A stretch of DNA of 55,480 bases, taken from Oscillospiraceae bacterium (GTDB taxonomy: Bacteria; Bacillota; Clostridia; Saccharofermentanales; Saccharofermentanaceae). Position numbers and translations under genes: made by a program. Below are positions 1-8,454 of the stretch, one piece after another. A model generated the notes under the pieces. The model saw only the letters and a program-made list of their open reading frames with translations. It did not search any database and was not told the DNA's origin. The stretch lies in NCBI GenBank assembly GCA_902788505.1, contig CADAKH010000019.1:2791-58270 (forward strand), written 5' to 3'. The first letter of the stretch is position 1. Each line of letters begins with the position of its first letter.

Positions 1-60
1 TCCCGGGTCCGAATATAGAAAACCATGCTCCATCTCTTCATTACAAAAAGGACAATTCAT
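1..60 (-). CDS. zinc-ribbon protein, N-terminal fragment
   Basis: Only the first 20 codons lie in the window, read leftward from an ATG at 60-58. GAGGTGA (complement of 68-74) sits 7 nt upstream as a good ribosome binding site. The peptide begins MNCPFCNEEMEHGF: a CPxC zinc knuckle followed by an acidic stretch, as in small clostridial zinc-ribbon proteins of the DUF6487 type. The matching second CxxC and the rest of the gene are off the left edge, so the family is a guess from 20 residues. The gene reads away from guaA on the same strand, with an intrinsic terminator between them. Confidence 0.55.
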   Translation of the reverse strand, partial: MNCPFCNEEMEHGFLYSDPG

Positions 61-172
61 TTATCAGTCACCTCATTCACCGAAAGCAATTATACTGTTT
101 ATATTCTGTACTAAGGAATCACTCTCTCAGACAAGATAATTATATCATCCAAGCTAAGAACTCTTGATATAA

Positions 173-202
173 AAAGCTCCTGACTCACTGATCAGGAGCT
201 TT
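173..202 (-). terminator. intrinsic terminator of guaA
   Basis: Perfect 11-bp inverted repeat AAAGCTCCTGA / TCAGGAGCTTT with an 8-nt loop. On the minus strand it is followed by a T-run (CTTTTTATA), and it lies 36 nt past the guaA stop codon. Confidence 0.85.
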
Positions 203-237
203 CAAAGTTTATTTCTCAATCAAGAGAGCAAATAATA

Positions 238-1218
238 TTACTCGTACTCTACTGTAGCGGTCGGTTTCGGCGTGTAGTCGTAAAGGACTCTGTTGATGCC
301 GGGAACTTCGTGAGTGATACGGTCTGTGATGCGGCACATGAGGTCGTAGTCGATAGGTTCAACAGTACACTTAACTACATCGGTTGTGTTGATCGCACGG
401 ACGATGCAAAGCCATTCGAATGCTCTCTTATCGTCCTTGATGCCTGTGGACTTGAAGTCAGGTACAACTGTGAAGTACTGCCATACCTTGCCTGCGAGAC
501 CTGCCTTTTCGAATTCTTCACGGAGGATAGCATCTGATTCTCTTACTGCTTCGAGTCTGTCTCTGGTGATGGCACCGGGGCATCTTACGCCAAGTCCGGG
601 ACCGGGGAAGGGCTGACGGTAAACCATCTTGGCGGGAAGACCCAATGCTGAACCTACTACGCGGACCTCATCCTTGTATAGATACTTAACGGGTTCAACG
701 AGTTCGAAATCAAGTTCCGGAGGAAGACCGCCGACATTATGGTGAGCCTTGATACCCTGTTCACTCTCAAGAATGTCAGGATAGATAGTGCCCTGTGCGA
801 GGAATGCGATGCCGTCAAGCTTAGCGGCTTCCTCAGCGAAAACCTTGATGAACTCTTCACCGATGATATGACGCTTCTGCTCAGGATCTGAAACACCTGC
901 GAGAAGGTCTAAGAATCTGTCGGTTGCATCAACATAAATAAGATTTGCACCAAGCTCGTCTCTGAAGACCTTGCAAACCATCTCGGGCTCGCCCTTACGG
1001 AGAAGACCGTGGTTAACGTGAACGCAAACGAGATTTGTGCCGATAGCCTTGATCAGGAGGGCAGCAACTACCGAAGAATCAACTCCGCCTGAAAGAGCGA
1101 GGAGCACCTTCTTGTCTCCAACCTGTGCTTTAATGGATTTGATCTGCTCATCGATAAATTCGTCTGCCTGAGCTTTAGTTGTAATTCTTTTAAGGGATTC
1201 TGGTCGTACGTCTGCCAT
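238..1218 (-). CDS. guaA: GMP synthase, ATP-pyrophosphatase subunit without glutaminase domain
   Basis: Converts XMP to GMP with ATP and an amide or ammonia nitrogen. The protein has 326 residues: a PP-loop ATPase (SGGVDSS, residues 43-49), the HHNVGGLP segment, and the C-terminal dimerisation domain ending in YDYTPKPTATVEYE. A full-length GuaA has about 510-520 residues, with a roughly 190-residue class I glutamine amidotransferase at its N terminus. That domain is absent and nothing upstream encodes it; the next gene is the divergent pyk. The layout is that of the archaeal GuaAB subunit. The start at 1218 was chosen because AGGAGG (1227-1232) lies 8 nt upstream; the frame is open for 30 further codons to 1308 but those look non-coding. 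It either uses free ammonia or pairs with a glutaminase encoded elsewhere. Confidence 0.9.
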   Translation of the reverse strand: MADVRPESLKRITTKAQADEFIDEQIKSIKAQVGDKKVLLALSGGVDSSVVAALLIKAIGTNLVCVHVNHGLLRKGEPEMVCKVFRDELGANLIYVDATDRFLDLLAGVSDPEQKRHIIGEEFIKVFAEEAAKLDGIAFLAQGTIYPDILESEQGIKAHHNVGGLPPELDFELVEPVKYLYKDEVRVVGSALGLPAKMVYRQPFPGPGLGVRCPGAITRDRLEAVRESDAILREEFEKAGLAGKVWQYFTVVPDFKSTGIKDDKRAFEWLCIVRAINTTDVVKCTVEPIDYDLMCRITDRITHEVPGINRVLYDYTPKPTATVEYE

Positions 1219-1339
1219 AAGCAAAGCCTCCTGATGTATAAAAATTCCACGAAAACATTTTACAATATTGTGAAGAAGTTTGGGTATTGAAATGATACAA
1301 TCAGGCATAACTTTTTAAAACTCAGGAGATTATTAGTAT

Positions 1340-2755
1340 ATGCGTAAGACAAAAATCATTTGTACTATAGGACCTGCATCGGATAACGAGGAAACATTAT
1401 CAAAGATGTGTGAGGCCGGAATGAATGTCGCAAGACTGAATTTCTCACACGGTACACATGAACAACATCAGGAGAAGATCGACCTCATCAAGAGAGTAAG
1501 ATCAAAGCTTAATCTCCCTATTGCCATCATGCTCGACACAAAGGGACCCGAGTACAGGATCAAGACATTCAAAGACCACAAGGTCGTATTAGAGGATGGA
1601 GCTACATTTATTCTTACAACTGATGAGATCGATGGCGATGAGACACGCGTTTCAGTTACATATAAGATGCTTCCACAGCAGCTTGTTCCCGGTGACAGAG
1701 TCCTCATCAATAACGGGCTTGTCATCCTTGAGGTAAGAGAGATCAGGGGAGCTGACGTTATCTGCGAGGTTATCGTAGGCGGCGTTCTCTCAGACCAGAA
1801 GTCAATGAACTTCCCAAACAAGGTAATGCAGGGCGACTTCTTGAGCGAGCAGGATAAGAGCGATCTTCTCTTCGGTATTGAGAACGATATCGATTTCGTT
1901 GCAGCTTCTTTCGTATCCCGCAAGGAAGACATGATCGAAATGCGTGAGTTCCTTGACAGCAACGGCGGTGAGGACATTGAAGTTATTGCCAAGATCGAGA
2001 ACCGTGCAGGCGTTGATAACATTGACGAGATTTCTGAATACTGCGCAGGCATCATGATAGCAAGAGGTGACCTTGGTGTTGAAATCCCGTTTGTTGAGGT
2101 TCCGAGCGTTCAGAAGCAGCTCATCAAGAGATGCAGACTTTTGGGCAGAAGAGTTATCACTGCAACAGAGATGCTCGAGTCAATGATCAACAATCCCAGA
2201 CCAACAAGAGCTGAGATCTCCGACGTGGCAAATGCCGTTTATGACGGTTCTTCGGCAATCATGCTTTCAGGCGAATCCGCTGCCGGCAAGTATCCTGTGG
2301 AAGCAGTACAGACAATGTCCCAGGTTGCTGAATATACTGAGAATCACATCAATTACAGAGAGCGTTTCTTCAAGCAGGAATTCAAGATTCGCAACAACCT
2401 GGATGCTATCTCCCATGCAACATGCCAGATGGCAATCGACGTAGGCGCAAAGGCTATCGTCGTTCACTCCAGAAGCGGCGTTACTGCAAGGATGGTATCA
2501 CGTTTCAGATGTCCTATCGACATTGTAGGAATGACAACATCCGAGAGGATCTGGAGAAGACTGAACTTAAGCTGGGGTGTTATTCCGATCCTCAACGAAG
2601 AGTTCACATCAACAGATGTTATGTATTACCACGGCTTTAACGTCGCAAAGGATATTCTCGGACTTGAATCAGGTGACAACGTCGTTATGACAGGCGGACT
2701 TATCAACGGCACTGCAGGCAACACAAATACCATTAAGGTAGAGACTGTAGGCTGA
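1340..2755 (+). CDS. pyk: pyruvate kinase
   Basis: Last ATP-forming step of glycolysis (PEP + ADP to pyruvate), cytosolic. The 471 residues start with the typical MRKTKIICTIGPAS and NFSHGTHEQH, followed by the substrate-binding ARGDLGVEIP and TATEMLESM segments and the C-terminal allosteric domain. The length is that of the short family; there is no C-terminal PEP-utiliser extension like that of Bacillus Pyk. AGGAG lies about 11 nt before the ATG. It is monocistronic: the divergent guaA is 121 nt upstream and a terminator follows directly. Confidence 0.97.
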   Translation: MRKTKIICTIGPASDNEETLSKMCEAGMNVARLNFSHGTHEQHQEKIDLIKRVRSKLNLPIAIMLDTKGPEYRIKTFKDHKVVLEDGATFILTTDEIDGDETRVSVTYKMLPQQLVPGDRVLINNGLVILEVREIRGADVICEVIVGGVLSDQKSMNFPNKVMQGDFLSEQDKSDLLFGIENDIDFVAASFVSRKEDMIEMREFLDSNGGEDIEVIAKIENRAGVDNIDEISEYCAGIMIARGDLGVEIPFVEVPSVQKQLIKRCRLLGRRVITATEMLESMINNPRPTRAEISDVANAVYDGSSAIMLSGESAAGKYPVEAVQTMSQVAEYTENHINYRERFFKQEFKIRNNLDAISHATCQMAIDVGAKAIVVHSRSGVTARMVSRFRCPIDIVGMTTSERIWRRLNLSWGVIPILNEEFTSTDVMYYHGFNVAKDILGLESGDNVVMTGGLINGTAGNTNTIKVETVG

Positions 2756-2759
2756 GCTT

Positions 2760-2804
2760 AAGGCTACAAATGATTTAAATACCGGCTGTCTCATTTGCAG
2801 CCTT
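2760..2804 (+). terminator. intrinsic terminator of pyk
   Basis: Inverted repeat AAGGCTACAAATGA / TCATTTGCAGCCTT (14 nt arms, one A-C mismatch) with a 17-nt loop, followed by ATTTAT, a few bases past the pyk stop. Confidence 0.75.
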
Positions 2805-2921
2805 ATTTATGCCTCTTTCGGGATTTGTGGTCTGTTTTACGGACGCAAATTTACACGATAGCGTTATAAATCTTTACCAAATCTGCACCCCTTATCCGGA
2901 GGGTAAGGGATATACTATTCG

Positions 2922-3021
2922 GTGTGGGCCGCAAAGCCCTTAATTGATGCCGTTTTGATGCCGGTTTGCCACACTTTGCACCAAAAAACGCATTAGATAA
3001 AACTGACAGCGATAGTATAAT
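2922..3021 (+). promoter_or_regulatory. promoter region of the permease-HlyD operon
   Basis: The 298-nt gap between pyk and the permease operon has no gene. A perfect -10 TATAAT lies at 3016-3021, 33 nt before the start codon; the -35 is poor (TTAGAT or ATTAGA near 2993-2999), which suggests an activator. Upstream are a tandem 11-bp direct repeat, TTGATGCCGTT at 2945-2955 and TTGATGCCGGT at 2956-2966, and a possible GTGTGG/CCACAC stem (2922-2927 with 2970-2975). A small CCCTTA/TAAGGG hairpin is at about 2889-2908. Confidence 0.5.
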
Positions 3022-3053
3022 TTCCATGAAAGTGTTGGGGACACTGTTTTTGT

Positions 3054-4202
3054 ATGGATAATAGGATAAATGAGGAACAATTCAGCAGCAAGGGAGAGGT
3101 GACCGGAGTAAGACCGGGCTCTGAAGTTGCAGGTGCTTCTCAGAACAAAGCAAATAAACCTGTTGTAAGGACTGTCTCGAAAGAAGAGGCTGATCTTAAA
3201 CTCATCAACAGGCCCAAAGCCAAAAATGTTACCCCGCTTGCAAGTCAGAAGCTGACACCTAAAGATATTCCTGAATTTGAGGATACACCGGAGAGAAGAG
3301 AGACACTTGCACTCCGCAAAAAGAGACATTTAAACAGGAAGCTACGCGAATTCGGAATATTCTCGGGTTATCTGACACCCAGCTTTGTCGGTGTTGCCGT
3401 ATTCTTCATCCTGCCTTTGGGAATGCTCCTTTTCACTTCATTTCAGACATCTCCCACGAACCACACATTTGTAGGTTTACGTAACTATGAGAGAGTCCTG
3501 ACCAACGAAGCATTTCTGGATGCATCGTGGAATACGCTCACATTTGCATTGATATCAGTTCCTCTGGCAGTTGTCCTTGCACTGCTCATTGCCATGCTCC
3601 TGAATTCAGGACTTCCGGGCAAGAGTTTATTCAGAAGTTTTCTTTTAAACCCGATGATGGTTCCTGTCGCATCTGTCGTTTTGATCTGGCAGGTATTCTT
3701 CAGCTATAACGGTGTCATCAACGGAATCGCGGAGAAGATCTTCGACTCACCCGAAAAGATCGACTGGCTCAAATCCTCTTACGCGCAGGTTGTAATCATG
3801 CTCCTGTTCCTGTGGAAGAACCTCGGCTACAACATGGTGCTTTTCCTTGCTGCACTTAACAGCATTCCGCATGAGATCCTTGAGTCGGCAGAGATGGATG
3901 GTGCGGGTCCTGTAAAAAGGTTTTTCGCTATCAAGCTTCATTATCTTTCACCGACTATCTTTTTCGTCGGAATAATGTCACTGATCAATTCATTCAAGAT
4001 TTTCAGAGAGGTCTATCTGTTAACGGGTGATTATCCGTTCGATAACCTTTATATGTTGCAGCACTTCATGAACAATGCGTTCACGCACCTTGACTACAGC
4101 AAGCTTTCCGCCGGCGCGATCGTAATGTGTATCGTCATGGTGATAATAGTCGGAGGTCTGTTCTTTGCAGAATCCAAATTCGATAAGGATGTGGAGGAAT
4201 GA
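3054..4202 (+). CDS. MalF-type ABC sugar permease with long cytosolic N terminus
   Basis: Inner permease of a CUT1-type carbohydrate ABC transporter. About 100 charged residues precede the first membrane segment (GVAVFFILPLGMLLF). Six transmembrane helices follow, with a well preserved EAA loop (EILESAEMDGAGPVKRFFAI) that docks the ATPase. Length is 382 residues against roughly 300 for a typical LacF/UgpA-type protein; the excess is the N-terminal tail. The ribosome binding site is weak (GGGG about 14 nt upstream) and sits in a small AGTGT/ACACT hairpin at 3031-3045. The last codons overlap the start region of the partner permease. No solute-binding protein or ATPase is adjacent, so the substrate cannot be read from context. 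Confidence 0.88.
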   Translation: MDNRINEEQFSSKGEVTGVRPGSEVAGASQNKANKPVVRTVSKEEADLKLINRPKAKNVTPLASQKLTPKDIPEFEDTPERRETLALRKKRHLNRKLREFGIFSGYLTPSFVGVAVFFILPLGMLLFTSFQTSPTNHTFVGLRNYERVLTNEAFLDASWNTLTFALISVPLAVVLALLIAMLLNSGLPGKSLFRSFLLNPMMVPVASVVLIWQVFFSYNGVINGIAEKIFDSPEKIDWLKSSYAQVVIMLLFLWKNLGYNMVLFLAALNSIPHEILESAEMDGAGPVKRFFAIKLHYLSPTIFFVGIMSLINSFKIFREVYLLTGDYPFDNLYMLQHFMNNAFTHLDYSKLSAGAIVMCIVMVIIVGGLFFAESKFDKDVEE

Positions 4203-4204
4203 CG

Positions 4205-5260
4205 ATGGACGAGACCAGGCGTTTGGAAAGAAGAAGACAGGCTACGCTCGCGCGCCGTCACATATATACCGAGACAAAAGAGCCGGAGACATTCATAACT
4301 TCGCTTTCTGAAGAAGCAAGAGAGAGCTTTTTCGCAGGCGAGAAAAAGAGGATCGAACTTAATCTCAGAAAGCGCAGGATCGTAAAGGGTATATTTACGG
4401 GCTTTGGCATATTTGCCGCAGTTGTCATCTCTGCTTTGGCGCTTATACCGATATTCTTCACGTTCCTTAATTCTTTTATGTCTTCGGAAGAGATCGTATC
4501 GAACTATCAGGTAGTATTCCAGAGCATGTCCGGACACGCAACACAGGGTGCATCTTATATGTCCAGGATGCCGGTATTAAAGCTCATTCCGGAAGAGGTC
4601 ACGATCAAGCAGTACACTACGCTCCTGTTCATGAATCCGGAGTATCTCTTCAAGTACTGGAACTCGATCCTTTTGACGCTTCCTATCGTCGGAGGCCAGA
4701 TGGTCATCGCGTGCCTTGCTTCATATTCTTTTGCAAGATACAGGAAGAAGTGGATGGAGGTTATCTTCTTCATCTATATCATTCTCATGCTCATGCCGTT
4801 CCAGGTAACGCTCGTTCCGAACTACATGATCGCTGACGGACTGGGTATACTTAATACTATCTGGGCTATTATTCTGCCGGGTATCTTCTCGACATTTGCG
4901 ATCTTCCTGCTTACGAAATACATGCGTCAGATTCCGTCAGGTTATATCGAAGCGGCAAAGCTTGACGGCGCCACAGAATGGCAGATATTTACGAATATCG
5001 CACTTCCTTTGTGTAAGAATGCGATATTCGCATTGACGATATTGCTTTTTATCGACTACTGGAACATGGTCGAACAACCGTTGGTACTTCTTACCGATGC
5101 GGCAAAACAGCCTCTGTCGGTATTCCTTTCACAGATAAACGAACCGGAACTGGGAATTGCATTTGCGGCATCAAGCGTTTACATGATCCCGCCTTTGCTG
5201 ATCTTCTTCTGGGGTGAGGATTATCTGGTAGAAGGAATCTCAAGATCAGGAATCAAATAA
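4205..5260 (+). CDS. MalG-type ABC sugar permease
   Basis: Second permease of the CUT1 pair, 351 residues. It shows a first helix near residue 65, a large extracytoplasmic loop (about 80 residues, ending in IPEEVTIKQYTTLL), five more helices, and the MalG-type EAA loop (YIEAAKLDGATEWQIFTNIA). The upstream gene's TGA at 4200-4202 overlaps this region. ATG at 4199 directly abuts GGAGGA, while ATG at 4205 stands 6 nt from it, so 4205 is preferred. About 50 charged residues precede the first helix, and the first loop is longer than the usual 25-35 residues. It forms the heterodimeric channel with the preceding gene product. Confidence 0.88.
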   Translation: MDETRRLERRRQATLARRHIYTETKEPETFITSLSEEARESFFAGEKKRIELNLRKRRIVKGIFTGFGIFAAVVISALALIPIFFTFLNSFMSSEEIVSNYQVVFQSMSGHATQGASYMSRMPVLKLIPEEVTIKQYTTLLFMNPEYLFKYWNSILLTLPIVGGQMVIACLASYSFARYRKKWMEVIFFIYIILMLMPFQVTLVPNYMIADGLGILNTIWAIILPGIFSTFAIFLLTKYMRQIPSGYIEAAKLDGATEWQIFTNIALPLCKNAIFALTILLFIDYWNMVEQPLVLLTDAAKQPLSVFLSQINEPELGIAFAASSVYMIPPLLIFFWGEDYLVEGISRSGIK

Positions 5261-5308
5261 GTTAAGTGCATATCGAGTACATATGCTAAATACGGAGGAA
5301 CACTAAAG

Positions 5309-7084
5309 ATGGCTAAGGGAAGCGCTAGAAGAGCAAAAGTTATAAAGGCTATGGTTGCCTTTATAGTAATTCTTGCATTGCTGACATTCTTCTCAAACAC
5401 GTTGATGAATCTGACGATACCCAAGGTTATGGGAACCTATGCTTCCAGAGGCAATCTCTCATATTCCAACAGTGCGAGAGGAACGATCGCCGTAGATAAC
5501 CAGACAGAAGTCAAAGGTCTTGAAGGAAGGACCGTTGATAAGGTAATGGTTACAAATTACGATCTGGTTCAGAAGGGCGATACTATAGCAACGTTGAAAT
5601 CCATTGAAGAGTCTGAAGATCTTCAGACCAAAAAGGACCGTCTGAAGACATTAGAGCGCGAAGCCGAGTATGAAGACAGAAACCCTTCCAACAATTCGGA
5701 TTTCACAACATATTACGATGCGATCAACACCGCAAAAGCCACACTCTCTGACGCTCAGGATACTTTATACCGAGTTCAGAACAGATCCTCTGTAGAAGAA
5801 GAGAACAAGGAGATAATCGATGAGGAATCCGTAAAGGAAGTTTCCCTGAAAGCTACTGTTGATGCTGCTGCAAAGACAGTTGAAGATATAAATAAAGATA
5901 TCGATGCGATCGATGCTTCAATAGCTCCTCTCCAGGCACAGATCGATGTGTATACGGCGCTGGGAACTCCTACACCTACACCTGTTCCGGCTCCCGGAGA
6001 AGAGACTGAGTCTGAACCTGCTCCTACAGCACCTGAAGGAGCTACTCCGACAGCAACACCTTCACCCACACCTGCACCTGCTCTTGATCCTGATGGTCTT
6101 GATCCCGCTTCTCCCACCTATGATATGGAGAAACTCATGCTCAAGATCTCACAGTATGAAGATCAGAAGAAAGCTCTCGAGTCACAGCTTGAGGCTGCAC
6201 AGCAGCGCCTTGATGAAGCATCAGCTGAACTTGCCGAATGCCAGGGAAGGATCAAGGATGCTCAATCTGAGATCGATGCATTAAAGAGCCTTCCTTCGGA
6301 GGCAGCGGCACAGAACGCCGTAAATACTGCCCAGAATGCAGTAAATTCTGCCCAGAAGGCGTTAAGCGATGCACAGACACAGGCAGGCATTACCGAAGAT
6401 AAAGCAAAGGATGCTGCAGAAGACCGTGAGGAAGAGATAGCCAAACTCAAAAAGCAGATCGAAGAACTCGAGAAACAGGCCAAGATTACCGCGATCACAG
6501 CACCTGTATCAGGATATATATATAATGTCACCATATCTTCCGGAGATCAGTTAACTGCCAAGACAACAGTTACTTACATTATTCCGGAGACAGACAGAGC
6601 ATGCTCAGTGTCGTTCAGCTTTTCGACACAGGCAGCTCAGAACATATCTATCGGCCAGCCTTTGGAGGTGACGAGCGGATTTATCAAGGGATGCACTGTA
6701 TCGTCTGTTAAGCCTGATCCTGCCGATCCGAGAGGAAAGAGGATCGTAAAGTGCCTTGTCGAGGGCAACGATGCATGGCCGGGAGAAGAGATCACCGTCA
6801 ATGCCGGCAAGGGAAACGACAACTACAAGTGCGTTGTTCCGAGCAGCGCGGTAAGCGAGGATAACAACGGTAACTTCGTCTATGTTATCGTCGGATCTTC
6901 AACACCTCTTGGTGACAAGTACACGGTAAAGAGAGTCGATGTTACAGTTGAGGCTACTGACGGCGCAGCTTCCGCTATCAAGGGGGAAGGTCTTGATAAG
7001 TACGATGTCATGATCGTCGTACGTGCGGAAAAGCCGCTCGAAAACGGGCAGCGTGTAAGACTTGAAGACTATACAGCAAAGTGA
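5309..7084 (+). CDS. HlyD-like membrane adaptor with coiled coils and Pro/Thr-rich insert
   Basis: Membrane-anchored periplasmic-adaptor-like protein of 591 residues, start supported by CGGAGGA 11 nt upstream. There is one N-terminal transmembrane helix (about residues 11-28), then a split barrel/lipoyl-like segment (VKGLEGRTVDKVMVTNYDLVQKGD) and a first coiled coil. A Pro/Thr/Ala-rich linker (about 215-265, repeats of TPTPTP and PAPA) leads to a second Ala/Gln/Glu coiled coil. The return lipoyl half begins ITAPVSGYIYNVTISSGDQL and is followed by beta-barrel and membrane-proximal domains. This is the MFP/HlyD order, as in Bacillus YknX. In HlyD proteins the coiled-coil hairpin carries no such linker, so the insert is unusual. 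Lies 48 nt after the permease pair and 18 nt before a MacB-like gene, so probably one operon. Confidence 0.85.
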   Translation: MAKGSARRAKVIKAMVAFIVILALLTFFSNTLMNLTIPKVMGTYASRGNLSYSNSARGTIAVDNQTEVKGLEGRTVDKVMVTNYDLVQKGDTIATLKSIEESEDLQTKKDRLKTLEREAEYEDRNPSNNSDFTTYYDAINTAKATLSDAQDTLYRVQNRSSVEEENKEIIDEESVKEVSLKATVDAAAKTVEDINKDIDAIDASIAPLQAQIDVYTALGTPTPTPVPAPGEETESEPAPTAPEGATPTATPSPTPAPALDPDGLDPASPTYDMEKLMLKISQYEDQKKALESQLEAAQQRLDEASAELAECQGRIKDAQSEIDALKSLPSEAAAQNAVNTAQNAVNSAQKALSDAQTQAGITEDKAKDAAEDREEEIAKLKKQIEELEKQAKITAITAPVSGYIYNVTISSGDQLTAKTTVTYIIPETDRACSVSFSFSTQAAQNISIGQPLEVTSGFIKGCTVSSVKPDPADPRGKRIVKCLVEGNDAWPGEEITVNAGKGNDNYKCVVPSSAVSEDNNGNFVYVIVGSSTPLGDKYTVKRVDVTVEATDGAASAIKGEGLDKYDVMIVVRAEKPLENGQRVRLEDYTAK

Positions 7085-7102
7085 TCCTGAAGGATAAAGC
7101 CA

Positions 7103-8374
7103 ATGCATATTATTGATAAGACAAAAGATCTTTGGAATATCGAGAAGGGCAATGCCAAAAAGACTCTCTTAAAGCTTGTCATGGCAGTTCCTTTCTGGCT
7201 CATTGTTGCATCGCTTGCCCTTATGGCTTTCGGTATAGGAAGGGCCATATATCTGACGGATAAAAGGTCTGATCAGAAAGTGGCTGAGGTCTGGCAGAGT
7301 GGTTCGGACATGTCTTTCAGGCACATGGTTGTTTACGGAGGCGGGATCAGATCGGAAGGTGAGACTTCACCGATGACATATCAGGAAGGCGGCAAGTCAA
7401 TACACATCGCTGACATCGCATTGATGAGACAGGCCCTTCAGAACTCGGCCGATACAGGTTCTGCTGCTTCGAAAAAGAATCTTACTTATACAGAAGGCAG
7501 TAATCTAAGAGGTTGGGAGGATTGTTACTCATCCACAGTTATGGCGTCTTTGGAAGCTACGGAAGTCCATGACGGACTGGAAGTGACTATCGGTAAGGCA
7601 GATGCACAGCTCGTTGCTGTAGGCGGTAATTTCAAGGCATTCCATCCTTTCAGATATCTGTCAGGCGGATTCCTTCCTGTGACACCTGTCGATATGAACC
7701 AGATAGTGATCAATGATGTTCTTGCCTGGAAGTTCTACCATTCCTACGATGTTATCGGTAACAGGATCCTGATCAACGGTGAGATGTTTACCATTATCGG
7801 CGTTGTTGAAGAGAACACAGGCAAGATTGCAGAGCTTGCCGGAGAACAGGAGAACAGGGCATTTATCTATTTCGGTTCTCTCGGAACCATTTACGGTAAT
7901 AATTCAGGCAGTGATGACAGTGAAGAACCGGGCGTAAGTTCTGCCCCTGCAGACTATGCAATACAGTGCTATGAAGCGGTTTTGCCCGAGCTTGTTAAGG
8001 GTGTAGGTGTGACTGACTTCAAAAATGCGCTCCCTTCTTATTCTCTTTCGAACCCTCAGCTTTATGTTTCGAACAACACGGGACGTTTCGGCGTAACCAG
8101 GATATTCGACACGTTTTTCCCGCTGGGGGAGAGCGACAGGGAACGCATGGGTTATGAATTCCCATACTGGGAGAAGGCCGCCCAGCTCACGGAAGACAGA
8201 CTGTTCTACGACTATATCCTGACGGGATTTGGCATTGTACTTCTTCTTATAGGCGTTGTTGCGACAGGTCTTAAGTTCCGTGCAAAAAAGGCGGCAGATC
8301 CTGAAGAACCTGATTTTTCCGGGTATTCGGATGAGGACGAAAAGCAGGCGAATGAGCTTCTTCTGAAAGAATAG
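7103..8374 (+). CDS. MacB periplasmic-core-like membrane protein
   Basis: 423 residues with an N-terminal transmembrane helix (about 25-48), a large extracytoplasmic region and a C-terminal helix (about 372-391) followed by an acidic tail. The ectodomain has the MacB_PCD feel: VSITIGKADAQ-like strands, FRYLSGGFLPVTPVDMNQIVINDVLAWKF, then VIGNRILINGEMFTIIGVVEE, which matches the IGkxIxingxxftVIGV core of MacB/FtsX-type permeases. The three further helices of an FtsX permease are missing, so this is a stripped-down member with two membrane anchors. It follows the HlyD-like gene by 18 nt. No ATPase gene follows. Exact partner unknown; the pairing with HlyD mirrors YknX-YknZ. Confidence 0.7.
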   Translation: MHIIDKTKDLWNIEKGNAKKTLLKLVMAVPFWLIVASLALMAFGIGRAIYLTDKRSDQKVAEVWQSGSDMSFRHMVVYGGGIRSEGETSPMTYQEGGKSIHIADIALMRQALQNSADTGSAASKKNLTYTEGSNLRGWEDCYSSTVMASLEATEVHDGLEVTIGKADAQLVAVGGNFKAFHPFRYLSGGFLPVTPVDMNQIVINDVLAWKFYHSYDVIGNRILINGEMFTIIGVVEENTGKIAELAGEQENRAFIYFGSLGTIYGNNSGSDDSEEPGVSSAPADYAIQCYEAVLPELVKGVGVTDFKNALPSYSLSNPQLYVSNNTGRFGVTRIFDTFFPLGESDRERMGYEFPYWEKAAQLTEDRLFYDYILTGFGIVLLLIGVVATGLKFRAKKAADPEEPDFSGYSDEDEKQANELLLKE

Positions 8375-8412
8375 GCCGCATAATAAGGATAGAATAATCG
8401 GATGTTTTTCCT

Positions 8413-8454
8413 TATAATTCCCTTTAGGTAAATGAACCTGAAGGGAATTGTTTT
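8413..8454 (+). promoter_or_regulatory. terminator hairpin overlapping a promoter before the lipoprotein gene
   Basis: A 14-bp stem (8416-8429 with 8436-8449, one T-G pair) is followed by GTTTT and ends at the start codon of the next gene. A -10 TATAAT at 8413-8418 with TAGAAT 17 nt upstream (8390-8395) overlaps the 5' arm. Transcripts from upstream would form the hairpin; transcripts from this promoter would start within it and leave the AAGGGA ribosome binding site free. Confidence 0.55.

Noticed and set aside
1468..2055. 195-codon open frame on the minus strand inside pyk
   Set aside because: No ribosome binding site, Ser/Ile-rich shadow of a strongly conserved gene.
5776..6117. Gly/Ala/Val-rich open frame antisense to the HlyD-like gene
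   Set aside because: It mirrors the Pro/Thr-rich repeat on the other strand; not a gene.
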